From NCBI GenBank assembly GCA_964620345.1, contig CAZUHK010000111.1:1-10845 (forward strand): 10,845 nt of DNA, read 5' to 3'. Of the stretch, positions 1 through 6,920 are shown in pieces (position 1 is the first letter of the stretch; each line of letters starts with the position of its first letter). A program made the translations under genes and the position numbers. This stretch comes from CAZUHK01 sp964620345 (GTDB lineage Bacteria; Planctomycetota; Phycisphaerae; Phycisphaerales; Zrk34). Below the pieces are notes generated by a model. That model saw only the letters and a list, made by a program, of their open reading frames with translations, had not been told where the DNA came from and made no database searches.

Positions 1-472
1 GCCGGCTTTCCAGGCCGACCAGCGCCGCCAGTTCGCCGGCCTTCTCCGTGCTCTGGCGCGGGTCCAGGCCCAGGTAGTACAGCGGCAGCTCGATGTTCTC
101 GCGCACGGTGAGCTGGGGAATGAGGTTGAAGCTCTGGAAGATGAAGCCGATGCGGCGCAGGCGGATGTCGCTCAGGGCGTCATCGTCCAGCGTGTTCACA
201 TCGATACCGGTCAGCCGGTACACCCCGCCGGTCGGCCGATCCAGGCATCCCAGGAGGTTGAGCATGGTGGACTTGCCGCTGCCGCTTGGGCCCATGATGG
301 CCCAGAACTCGCCGCGGGTGAGCGAGACGGTGACGCCGGCCAGCGCATGTACCGTCTGCGAGCCCATGTGGTAGGCCTTCTGCACGTCGTCGAGCTGGAT
401 GATCGCGGGGCGGTCGTCGCGTGCCGTCGCGGCGTGCGGCTCGGTGCCCAGCGAGTCGATGGCGTTGGTCAT
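1..472 (-). CDS. ABC transporter ATP-binding protein, MacB/LolD type (partial, C-terminus beyond left edge)
   Basis: This is the cytoplasmic ATPase that should power the export system encoded just upstream. The N-terminal 157 residues are visible. Residues 1-22 form a short lead-in, and the ABC fold begins at AIIQLDDVQKAYHMG. The Walker A motif GPSGSGKST lies at residues 61-69. The Q-loop FIFQSFNLIPQ has its glutamine at residue 113, followed by LTVRENIELPLYYLG, which is typical of the MacB/LolD/FtsE branch. The signature LSGGQ, Walker B and H-loop would lie beyond the edge. The start ATG at 472 overlaps the stop of the adaptor gene as ATGA, so translation is probably coupled. What is known of the family: such ATPases pair with a MacB/FtsX-type permease and a periplasmic adaptor to export peptides, lipoproteins or drugs. 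The substrate cannot be told from sequence. The family call is secure; the exact subfamily is an inference from context. Confidence 0.93.
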   Translation of the reverse strand, partial: MTNAIDSLGTEPHAATARDDRPAIIQLDDVQKAYHMGSQTVHALAGVTVSLTRGEFWAIMGPSGSGKSTMLNLLGCLDRPTGGVYRLTGIDVNTLDDDALSDIRLRRIGFIFQSFNLIPQLTVRENIELPLYYLGLDPRQSTEKAGELAALVGLESR

Positions 473-2331
473 TGCGTGGATCGACCGTTGCTCGCCGGCG
501 TGGCCTGGGGCGTCTGGGCCTGGGCGCGCTGGCGGAGGGTTTCGCGGAAGGTCTGGATGGCGGCCGCGTCGAGTGGAATGGGGCGGCCGGCCTCGGCGTC
601 CTCGGCGGCCTGGATCAGCTTGGCGCGGGTGGCTTGGTCCACGTCCATGCGTTCGATCATGCCCGCCGCGTGCATCTGCTTGAGCGTCTGGGCGAGGCGC
701 TCACGTTGCTGCTGGGGCGTGAGGTCGACGGTCTTGGGCGGCAGGGGGGTGGTGGCGTCATCGCCGCCATCGCCGCCATCACCGGCTTTGGGCTTGCGGG
801 GCCTGGCGCTGCCGGCCTTGGCCGATGGCGCCAGCGGCGGGTTGAGCAGCACGCGCTGGCCTTGCTTGAGTCCGTCGATCACGTGGACCTTGCGGCCGTT
901 GTCCAGTCCGATCTGGATCGGCTGGGGTTCGTCCTGATTTTCCAGGTACACCACGTGCCGGTCGCTGACCATCGTCACCGCCTGCAGCGGCACGACCAGC
1001 GCGTCGTCGTAGCGGGCGACGATGATGCGCGTCTTGCAGTTCATGCCGGTCCGCAGCATGGCCACGTCCTGGCCGTCGTCGATCTGGACGGTGGCCGAGT
1101 AGACCTTGATGTCGTTGTTCCACCAGCCCGAGGGATCAAGGTACTCGGCGATCTGTGTGAGCGTGCCGCGGAAGCCGGCGTCGGGCAGGTTGGGCCCGCT
1201 GATGCGCACCGGCATGCCGACCTCGACCTTGTCGCGTTGGGATTCGTCGACCTTGATCGCCACGTCCATGTAGCCGCTCTCGGGCAGGTGGATGATCTCC
1301 TGATCGGTGCGGACCTCCTTGCCCTTGCCCAGTGGCTCGCCTCGGTTCCAGCGGTTGCCCTGCGGGGCGAACACCACGCGGCCGGCGACCGGGGCGTACA
1401 TGATGCAGTTCTTGAGGTCTTCCATGTCGCGCTGCAGCTCGCGGCTGTCCAGGTCGAGTCGCGACTTGGCGGTCTTCCAATCGGTCTGGGCCTTGAGGAT
1501 GTCGGCCTCGGCCTTCTTGCGCACACGCTGCAGCGCCGCACGCTTCTGGTCCACGTCGCTCTCCAGCCGACGCTTCTCCTGCAGGTACGTAAACGCCTCG
1601 AGCACCTCAAGCTTGCCTTGGGCGACGCGCAGGTCGAGCTGGGCCTTGTTCGCCGCCGCGACATCGGCATCGGCCTCCGACTCGGTGATGTAGCCCTGCT
1701 CCAGCAGCATCCGGGACCACTCGGCCTTGTTCGAGGCACGCTTGAACGTCTCCCGCGCGATCTCCACGTCCGCCTTGGCCTTCATCAGCTCCTGCGGGTA
1801 AGCGCCCTCGATGTATTTGGTCAGCTCCAGCTCGGCGAACTCCAGGGCAAGCTCGGCCTGCTCAATATTGCTCGTGCTCTGGCTCTGGGTGTTTTCCAGG
1901 TTGACCCGGGCGGACACCTCGGCGCTGATCCCGCTGTCCACGGCCTGCTGCTGTTGAATCAGCCGCTCCTCCCGGCCGGACGTGTCCAGGCGGACCAGCA
2001 CGTCGCCGGGCTGCACGAGCGTGCCCTCGTCGATGATCCATGCGATCTCGTGCCGGCCGCGGACGGTCGAGCGGATGATGACCTTGTTGCGTGCTTCGAG
2101 CTGGCCGGACTGATCGACGCTGACGACCAGGTCTTCACGGGTGACCGGCGCGGTGGCGATGGTGTCGGTGGGCTTTTGTTTTTCGCCGAACAGCCCGCCC
2201 AGCGCCATCGTGCCGCCGACGAGCAACAACACCGCGACGCCCACGGCCCACCACATGCCCTTGCCCGAGGCGGCGCGGCTTGGGGTCGGTTCAGCAGAAA
2301 TCTCGCTGGGTTTACTGAGGGTCGTACTCAT
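469..2331 (-). CDS. HlyD/MacA-family periplasmic adaptor (membrane fusion protein) with C-terminal extension
   Basis: This 620-residue adaptor should link an inner-membrane ABC permease to the TolC-like channel encoded upstream. Residues 1-25 are cytoplasmic and 26-48 form a single membrane anchor (WWAVGVAVLLLVGG). The beta-barrel/lipoyl half follows, with VSVDQSGQLEARNKVIIRS and an EGTLVQPGDVLVRLDTS lipoyl-type motif at about 102-118. Residues ~120-305 are a long charged coiled-coil hairpin rich in Q, E, A, K and R. The second lipoyl half is APVAGRVVF at 313-321, followed by barrel strands and a proximal domain ending near residue 500. Residues ~505-620 are an unusual tail: a Pro/Lys/Gly/Asp linker (GDGGDGGDD) and a charged helical segment. 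I chose ATG 2331 because the 22 extra residues from 2397 (MYQNWNCSATW...) lie inside the upstream gene and look non-native, and an AAGG precedes ATG 2331 by 8 nt. The gene overlaps its upstream neighbour by 20 nt and the ATPase gene by 4 nt. Confidence 0.93.
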   Translation of the reverse strand: MSTTLSKPSEISAEPTPSRAASGKGMWWAVGVAVLLLVGGTMALGGLFGEKQKPTDTIATAPVTREDLVVSVDQSGQLEARNKVIIRSTVRGRHEIAWIIDEGTLVQPGDVLVRLDTSGREERLIQQQQAVDSGISAEVSARVNLENTQSQSTSNIEQAELALEFAELELTKYIEGAYPQELMKAKADVEIARETFKRASNKAEWSRMLLEQGYITESEADADVAAANKAQLDLRVAQGKLEVLEAFTYLQEKRRLESDVDQKRAALQRVRKKAEADILKAQTDWKTAKSRLDLDSRELQRDMEDLKNCIMYAPVAGRVVFAPQGNRWNRGEPLGKGKEVRTDQEIIHLPESGYMDVAIKVDESQRDKVEVGMPVRISGPNLPDAGFRGTLTQIAEYLDPSGWWNNDIKVYSATVQIDDGQDVAMLRTGMNCKTRIIVARYDDALVVPLQAVTMVSDRHVVYLENQDEPQPIQIGLDNGRKVHVIDGLKQGQRVLLNPPLAPSAKAGSARPRKPKAGDGGDGGDDATTPLPPKTVDLTPQQQRERLAQTLKQMHAAGMIERMDVDQATRAKLIQAAEDAEAGRPIPLDAAAIQTFRETLRQRAQAQTPQATPASNGRSTQ

Positions 2332-4189
2332 GCCAGATACCTTGCTCGTTGACTTCCAGCACGCCCATGTCGCGCTGCAGTTCCAGTTCTGATACACGAT
2401 AGTCGACCAGGGCGGCGGTCAGCGCGTCCTGGGCGGAAATCAGAGCGTCCTCGGCCTCGAGCAGGTCGCGGATCTGGGCCCGGCCGGCCTTGAGGAACAG
2501 GTTGACCGACTCGACCCGCCGCCGAGCCACCTGCACCGCCTGGGCCTGAATCTGAAAGCTCTCGCGGGCCTCGCGCAGCGAGCGCAGGGCGTCGCGGAGC
2601 TGGAGTTTGATCTGGTCTTCGGATTCCTGGAGACTTCGGGCCGCCTCTTCCAGGTCGATCAGCGCGTTGCGGTAGGCGTTGCGTTCGGCGGTCTTTTCCC
2701 AGGGCAGGTCGAAGGTCAGGCCGATGTCGTAGTTGCCTTCGTCGAACCGGACCTGGGCGTTGTCAGCATCGGCTGAGCCGATAGATCGTCGCTCGCCGAG
2801 GGTGCCGCCGAGGGTGAGGTTGAGCCCGGGCCGCAGGGCGTCGGCGGTGATGACCACGTCGCGCTGGGCGTCGTAGACGCGCTCCTGGGTCACCTTGAGA
2901 TCGAGCCGGCGCTCGAATGCCAGTGCGGTCACGCGGTCTTCGGGCAGCTCGTATCGGCCGGCGTCGGCGTTGTCGGGTTCGCGGATGACGACCTGGCCGT
3001 CGACGACGTGATACTGCCGGGCCTCGCGGTCGGTGCGGCTGACGCCGGCCAGCGCGGTCTTGCCGGCCTCGGCCAGCCGCGCCAGCTCGCCCGGGTCCAG
3101 CGCGATCCGAGCGTCGGTCGGCAGGCCCAGGGTGTTCTTGAACTGGTCGAGCGTGCGCTGGTAGCGCTCGCGGGCGCTGATCCAACTGTTCCGCGCCCGC
3201 AGCACGTCCTGGCGGACCTGGTCCACGCCGATCTCTGAAATCCGCCCCGCCTCGCCCAGCGCCTGGGTGCGCTGCAGCGATTCGATCAGCCGGCGGTAGT
3301 TGTTCTGTGCGTTGTCCACCTGGTCGAGCTGCTGCAACACCGACAGATACCGGGTGGCCACGTCGACCGCGAGCGTCCGCTTGAATCGCTCGAACCCCCA
3401 CAGCGCATACAGCACGTTGCGCTGGGCCTGGGTGAGCGGCTCGGTGACGATGTGCCGGCCCGACCCGGCGAGCAGCGGGACCGTGATCGACATATCCAGC
3501 AGGATGCCCAGTGAACCCTCACGGTCCTGCGTAAGCAGTTGCGCCAGGTCGAAGACGATGCGGCTGGACAGCGACACGCTGCTCTTGAGCCGCCGCTCCA
3601 CGCTCGCATCGAACGTGTTCTCCAGACCCGCCCGCCCCGGGATGGCGCCGGGGTCACCTCGGAACATCGACTCGATCAGCCCCGCGTAGGTGTTGCGGAA
3701 CTCATCGGCCGCCAGGTCCAGCGCCAGCGCGGCCTGGAACACGTCCTCCTTCTGCCGCTGATACGCCCGGCTGTTGCTCGCGGCGACTTGCAGCGACTGG
3801 GTCAGCGTGAGCGAGATCGGCTGGCTCAACGCGCCCGGGACGACCGGCTCAAGTGTCGGCCGCTCGCGGCCCAGGTAGTCATCCTTGGGCCAGTGGTCGA
3901 TCGGATCGAGCTGATCCACGCCCAGCGACGCGGGGTGGGAGTGCTCGAGGTTCTGATCGAGCATCAACCGGCGGCGAAGCGTCTGCGATGGCTTGTCGAT
4001 GGTGAACGGTTCGTTGCGGCCCAGGGCCTCGCGCTGCGAATGGTCGATGATGCGTGCGGCGGCGTCGTCGGCCTTCTCGCGATACGCCCCGGCCGACTGG
4101 CAGCCGCCGGTGGCCAACAGCCACACCGACAGCACGAGTGCGGTGGACGCGGCGAGGATAGGGGGTCGGCTGGGAGTTGTCTGGGGCAT
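2312..4189 (-). CDS. TolC-like outer membrane efflux protein (probable lipoprotein)
   Basis: This is the outer-membrane/periplasmic tunnel component of the export system, 625 residues from ATG 4189. A hydrophobic signal at residues 10-28 ends in LLATGGC with Cys30, a weak lipobox (Thr at -3). Lipidation is therefore likely but not certain. Residues ~40-115 are a polar lead-in. The first outer-membrane efflux repeat starts with ISLTLTQSLQVAASNSR near 123 and the second covers roughly 430-610. Both are rich in long heptad-like helices (for example SLREARESFQIQAQAVQVARRRVES). The second ends in DLLEAEDALISAQDALTAALVDY, the classic TolC C-terminal helix pattern. It is longer than the usual 420-480 residues because of the lead-in and a ~100-residue insertion between the repeats. 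An alternative GTG start lies at 4198, three codons earlier; neither start has a clear Shine-Dalgarno. It is the first gene of the operon, and its stop overlaps the adaptor start. Confidence 0.9.
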   Translation of the reverse strand: MPQTTPSRPPILAASTALVLSVWLLATGGCQSAGAYREKADDAAARIIDHSQREALGRNEPFTIDKPSQTLRRRLMLDQNLEHSHPASLGVDQLDPIDHWPKDDYLGRERPTLEPVVPGALSQPISLTLTQSLQVAASNSRAYQRQKEDVFQAALALDLAADEFRNTYAGLIESMFRGDPGAIPGRAGLENTFDASVERRLKSSVSLSSRIVFDLAQLLTQDREGSLGILLDMSITVPLLAGSGRHIVTEPLTQAQRNVLYALWGFERFKRTLAVDVATRYLSVLQQLDQVDNAQNNYRRLIESLQRTQALGEAGRISEIGVDQVRQDVLRARNSWISARERYQRTLDQFKNTLGLPTDARIALDPGELARLAEAGKTALAGVSRTDREARQYHVVDGQVVIREPDNADAGRYELPEDRVTALAFERRLDLKVTQERVYDAQRDVVITADALRPGLNLTLGGTLGERRSIGSADADNAQVRFDEGNYDIGLTFDLPWEKTAERNAYRNALIDLEEAARSLQESEDQIKLQLRDALRSLREARESFQIQAQAVQVARRRVESVNLFLKAGRAQIRDLLEAEDALISAQDALTAALVDYRVSELELQRDMGVLEVNEQGIWHEYDPQ

Positions 4190-4231
4190 GGCTTTCACTT
4201 CGGAGCGGCAACCGGAGTGGGGGCGGAGCGC

Positions 4232-4245
4232 CCGATTTCAATCGG
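4232..4245. promoter_or_regulatory. 14-nt palindrome upstream of the efflux operon (operator candidate)
   Basis: CCGATT-TC-AATCGG has two perfect 6-bp arms and a 2-nt spacer. Its nearest edge is 42 nt upstream of the TolC-like start at 4189, inside the 260-nt spacer following the redoxin gene. Its position and symmetry suit a dimeric repressor or activator site. A related half-site, CCGATTGGGCGATT, occurs further upstream at about 4299-4312 on the minus strand. No convincing -35/-10 pair was found beside it. Use as an operator is an inference. Confidence 0.3.
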
Positions 4246-4409
4246 ACCGCGGTGCCACTGAGATACTGACGCTCGCCGGACGCGGGTTGCGCCATAAAAT
4301 CGCCCAATCGGGTGTGTTTTTCGCGCAGCCAGCGCGGTCGCGCCGGGCCGCCGCGCCCCTTGCCCGGCGTGCATGGTAGCCCGGCCCCGTGAGATATCGG
4401 TCCACCCAC

Positions 4410-4434
4410 GTGTCGGCGATGAACCAGCCGACAC
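4410..4434 (-). terminator. Hairpin after the redoxin gene
   Basis: A perfect 8-bp stem (GTGTCGGC / GCCGACAC) with a 9-nt loop begins 15 nt after the redoxin stop codon at 4450. There is no T-run behind it, so it may be a terminator or an mRNA 3'-end stabiliser rather than a textbook intrinsic terminator. If it works, the efflux operon needs its own promoter in 4190-4409. Confidence 0.4.
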
Positions 4435-4449
4435 TCGGCAGATGACGCC

Positions 4450-5025
4450 TCAGGCGCCGAAGTAGTCCGGCTCGTTGCCCTTCTTCCACTTGATGTTGCA
4501 GCCGGCCGCGGGGTACTGCTTGTCGGGTGCCGGCTGGCCGGCGACGAGGGCATCGACCGCGGCGGTCAGATCCTCGCCGGTCGCTTCGCCCTGGTCGGGT
4601 CGCGTGGAATCGAACTGGCCGCGGTAGTAAAGCTTGTGATCGGCGTCGAAGAGGAAGATGTCCGGCGTGCACGCGGCGGTGTAGGCCTTGGCCACCGACT
4701 GGTCTTCATCGTGCAGGTAGGCGAAGGTGTAGCCGCGCTGCTCGATCTCTTCAGCCATCTTGTCCGGCGCATCGGCGGGGTAGTTCGCCACATCGTTGGA
4801 CTGGATCGCCACGACCCCCACGCCCTTGGCCTGGTAATCCTTCGCTTTCTCGGCCAGTTTGTCAGCGATGTGCTTGACGAAAGGGCAGTGGTTGCAGATG
4901 AACAGCACCAGCACCGGCTGGCCGGCGAAGTCGGCCTTGCTCACCGTGTTGCCTTGGCTGTCGGGCAGGGAAAAATCGGGCGCTTCGGTGCCCAGGGGCA
5001 TCATCGTGCTTTCGACCATCGCCAT
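4450..5025 (-). CDS. Thioredoxin-fold redoxin, PRX-like (CNHCP motif)
   Basis: This 191-residue soluble protein has an AhpC/TSA-redoxin fold: PLGTEAPDFSLPDSQG at 10-25, the beta strand PVLVLFIC, and a CNHCP motif with Cys44 and Cys47. VGVVAIQSND follows at 68-78, and ACTPDIFLFD at 118-127 carries the cis-proline Pro121. The family resembles peroxiredoxins but has a thioredoxin-like CxxC. To my knowledge the second cysteine aligns with the peroxidatic position, and substrates are poorly defined. Extra cysteines at 119 (just before the cis-proline loop) and 176 could take part in thiol exchange. No signal peptide is seen, so it is probably cytoplasmic. ATG 5025 is preceded by AAGGAAGG with a 7-nt spacer, which fixes the start. 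A sigma70-like promoter lies upstream, and the gene diverges from the unknown gene at 5160. A thiol-disulfide or peroxide role is a family-based inference. Confidence 0.9.
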   Translation of the reverse strand: MAMVESTMMPLGTEAPDFSLPDSQGNTVSKADFAGQPVLVLFICNHCPFVKHIADKLAEKAKDYQAKGVGVVAIQSNDVANYPADAPDKMAEEIEQRGYTFAYLHDEDQSVAKAYTAACTPDIFLFDADHKLYYRGQFDSTRPDQGEATGEDLTAAVDALVAGQPAPDKQYPAAGCNIKWKKGNEPDYFGA

Positions 5026-5069
5026 GTTCGGGCCTTCCTTCCTGATCGGTGTTCGGGGCGTACAGGGTG

Positions 5070-5097
5070 ATCATACGCCTTGCGACCGCCGAGGCAA
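5070..5097 (-). promoter_or_regulatory. Sigma70-like promoter for the redoxin gene
   Basis: On the minus strand, TTGCCT (5097-5092) and TATGAT (5075-5070) are separated by 16 nt. TATGAT matches the -10 consensus at five of six bases and TTGCCT matches the -35 at four of six. Transcription would start near 5063, giving a leader of about 38 nt with the Shine-Dalgarno AAGGAAGG. No equally good promoter was seen for the divergent gene at 5160. Confidence 0.5.
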
Positions 5098-5146
5098 CAC
5101 GCCCGGCGAGCGGTTATCCTTCGCGGTCCACGATTCACCCATCCTC

Positions 5147-5153
5147 AGGGAGG
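5147..5153 (+). promoter_or_regulatory. Strong Shine-Dalgarno fixing the 5160 start
   Basis: AGGGAGG lies 6 nt before ATG 5160. It decides the start of the unknown gene against an earlier in-frame start at 5049, whose extra residues would lie in the divergent promoter region. Confidence 0.7.
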
Positions 5154-5159
5154 TCCGCC

Positions 5160-5720
5160 ATGTCCGCCGATGAATCCGTCTACGGCCCGGTGCTCGCGCC
5201 GCTGATCGATCGGGCGCCGCCCATGTCCCTAGGCCCCGGCTCGCCCGGCGGCAAACTGGACACCTCAGCGTTGACCGTCGACAAGTGCTTTGCCCACGCG
5301 ACCGTGGTCGACCCGCGCATGGCTCGGGCCGCGGTGGCCGGCGTGCTGCTGCTGCACGATGAACTCGAGCGTTCACACACCATCAGCCAGGGCATCGACA
5401 CGCCCACCGGCAGCTACTGGCACGGCATCATGCACCGCCGCGAGCCGGACTATTCCAACGCGAAACACTGGTTCGGCAACGTCGGTGAACATCCGATCTA
5501 TCCGGCCCTACTCGAGGCGGCGGAGGAGGAGGCCCAGCGGTGCGGCGCGCAGCCGCACGCCGCGTGGTCGGGTCGGGCTTGGGATCCATTCGCTTTCATC
5601 GACCTGATCGAGCAGGCCGAGGCCGGTGGCGATGAACAACGGGCCGACCTGTGCCGCGCCATTCAGATGCGCGAGTGGCGGTTGCTCTTTGACTACTCGT
5701 ACCGACACGCCACGGCCTGA
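5160..5720 (+). CDS. Conserved-looking protein of unknown function (HTISQ / YWHGIMHRREPDY motifs)
   Basis: I do not recognise a named family. The 186-residue product has no signal peptide or membrane segment and is probably cytoplasmic. The middle looks strongly constrained: LLLHDELERSHTISQGIDTPTG (two adjoining pieces, 63-84) and then YWHGIMHRREPDYSNAK (86-102), HWF and HPIYPAL. The density of His66, Asp67, Glu68, His73, His88, His92, Glu95, Asp97 and His103 resembles a metal site or an acid-base active site, but this is inference. I have a general memory of similar HGIMHRREPDY-type hypothetical proteins in Planctomycetes and related bacteria. The C-terminal part (about 140-186) is helical, with WDPFAFIDLIEQAEAG and a second WRLLFDY. 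An AGGGAGG 6 nt upstream fixes ATG 5160. It diverges from the redoxin gene and sits 42 nt before the rhomboid gene on the same strand, so co-transcription with that gene is possible. Confidence 0.85.
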   Translation: MSADESVYGPVLAPLIDRAPPMSLGPGSPGGKLDTSALTVDKCFAHATVVDPRMARAAVAGVLLLHDELERSHTISQGIDTPTGSYWHGIMHRREPDYSNAKHWFGNVGEHPIYPALLEAAEEEAQRCGAQPHAAWSGRAWDPFAFIDLIEQAEAGGDEQRADLCRAIQMREWRLLFDYSYRHATA

Positions 5721-5762
5721 TCCGGGCACGGCCGACTTCATCCTTCCGAGTTGCGGCTTTCG

Positions 5763-6914
5763 ATGATCTTTCCCATCGGCACCGATCGACGCCTGACCCA
5801 CAAGCCGTGGGTCAACACCGCGCTGGTGCTGGCGAATCTGCTGATCAGCGTGTGGGTGTGGTCGCGGTACGGCGCGCCGCGGTTGGACACGCCGGTGGGC
5901 CCGTACATGCTCTTGCCGTGGGAGCCGCGGCTGCTGCAGTTTTTCACCTACCAGTTTCTGCACGCCGACTGGGAGCATCTGCTGCTGAACATGCTGTTCC
6001 TGTGGGTGTTCGGCCAATCGTTGGAGGATCGGCTGGGGCCGGTCGGTTATCTGGCGTTCTACCTCGCCGGCGGGGTGATGGCGGGGGTGGGGTACGCGGC
6101 GTTTCGCGATCACCCCGTGCTCGGCGCCAGCGGAGCGATCGCCGCGGTCACCGGCGCGTACCTGGCGCTGTTTCCGCTGAGCCGGGTGACCATCGCGTTC
6201 CTGTTCATCTACTTCTTCGAGGTGTCGAGCATCTTCGTGATCGGCCTGCAGATCGCAACCGATATTCTCTTTCAGGTGACCGGCATGTCGGGCGTGGCCT
6301 ATCTGGCCCACCTGTCGGGCTATGCGTTCGGCTTCACGGTGGGCATGGCGCTGTTGGGGTCGCGCCTGCTGCCGCGTGAGCCGTTCGATTTTCTGGCCCT
6401 GGTCGATCGGTGGAACCGCCGCCGGCAGATGCGCCGCGTCACCCGCGGTGGCCGAAACCCCTGGTTCAGCGGCCGCGGCGATCACGTGAAACGCGATACC
6501 CAGCTCACCGAGGCCGATCGCAAGATCATCGCCATGCGCGATGCGATCATCGCCGCCCTGGCCGCGGGCGACCGCGACCGCGCGCTGGACACCTACGAAC
6601 GCCTGCTGGCCGACGATGAGGATCACACCCTCCCGCGCGACCAGCAGCTCACCCTGGCCAACCACGCGATGGCCCAACAGCGCCACGGCACCGCGGCCAC
6701 GGCATACGAGCTGTACCTCAACCGCTACCGTCAGGATACCGACGTCGCCGAGACTCAACTACTGCTGGGTCTGATCTACTGCCGCTACCTGCCCAAACCC
6801 GAGCGGGCGCGCGAGCTGCTCACCGCGGCCGTCGTCACGCTCGACGACGGAGAGCGGCGTACCATGGCGAAGAACCTGCTGGACGCACTGCCGGTCAAGA
6901 CAACCGACGAGTGA
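5763..6914 (+). CDS. Rhomboid-family intramembrane serine protease with C-terminal helical-repeat domain
   Basis: This 383-residue protein cleaves, by family, membrane-spanning substrates within the bilayer. About six hydrophobic segments lie in residues 18-205. HADWEHLLLN contains the conserved H-x4-H-x3-N (His67, His72, Asn76). GASGAIAAVTGAY holds the nucleophile Ser123, and LAHLSGYAFG in the last segment holds the partner His183. The catalytic dyad is therefore intact and the protein is probably active. The conserved WR of the L1 loop is not evident. Residues ~206-245 are a basic linker (DRWNRRRQMRRVTRGGR). Residues ~250-375 are a soluble helical region with TPR-like pairs (ALAAGDRDRALDTYERLLAD; ATAYELYLNRY; LLLGLIYCRYLPKPERARELL), probably cytosolic and used for partner binding. 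ATG 5763 is preferred over TTG 5751, and the Shine-Dalgarno is weak. trpF follows after 6 nt. Confidence 0.92.
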   Translation: MIFPIGTDRRLTHKPWVNTALVLANLLISVWVWSRYGAPRLDTPVGPYMLLPWEPRLLQFFTYQFLHADWEHLLLNMLFLWVFGQSLEDRLGPVGYLAFYLAGGVMAGVGYAAFRDHPVLGASGAIAAVTGAYLALFPLSRVTIAFLFIYFFEVSSIFVIGLQIATDILFQVTGMSGVAYLAHLSGYAFGFTVGMALLGSRLLPREPFDFLALVDRWNRRRQMRRVTRGGRNPWFSGRGDHVKRDTQLTEADRKIIAMRDAIIAALAAGDRDRALDTYERLLADDEDHTLPRDQQLTLANHAMAQQRHGTAATAYELYLNRYRQDTDVAETQLLLGLIYCRYLPKPERARELLTAAVVTLDDGERRTMAKNLLDALPVKTTDE

Positions 6915-6920
6915 TGAGTG

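Noticed and set aside
421..2352. A 643-codon open frame on the plus strand opposite the adaptor gene
   Set aside because: It is low-complexity and Leu/Gly/His/Arg-rich with no domain pattern. It is the expected antisense shadow of a GC-rich gene with strong third-position bias, while the minus-strand frame has clear adaptor motifs.
2332..2397. An extended N-terminus for the adaptor from 2397
   Set aside because: The 22 extra residues overlap conserved C-terminal codons of the TolC-like gene and look unlike an adaptor start. ATG 2331 has an AAGG at a suitable distance and gives the usual short cytoplasmic lead before the membrane anchor.
4190..4409. A small gene between the redoxin and efflux operon
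   Set aside because: Frames in both strands are short, Arg/Pro/Ala-rich and lack a Shine-Dalgarno. The stretch is better explained as a regulatory spacer.
5049..5159. An extended N-terminus for the unknown gene from 5049
   Set aside because: It would run through the divergent promoter region, and the strong AGGGAGG points to ATG 5160.
5026..5159. A sigma70 promoter for the unknown gene on the plus strand
   Set aside because: TATCCT at 5115-5120 resembles a -10, but there is no -35 at 16-18 nt; TTGCGA is 29 nt away.
5508..6758. A 416-codon open frame on the minus strand opposite the unknown and rhomboid genes
   Set aside because: It crosses two genes that have clear motifs and a strong Shine-Dalgarno on the other strand, and its product is His/Arg/Gln-rich without recognisable structure.
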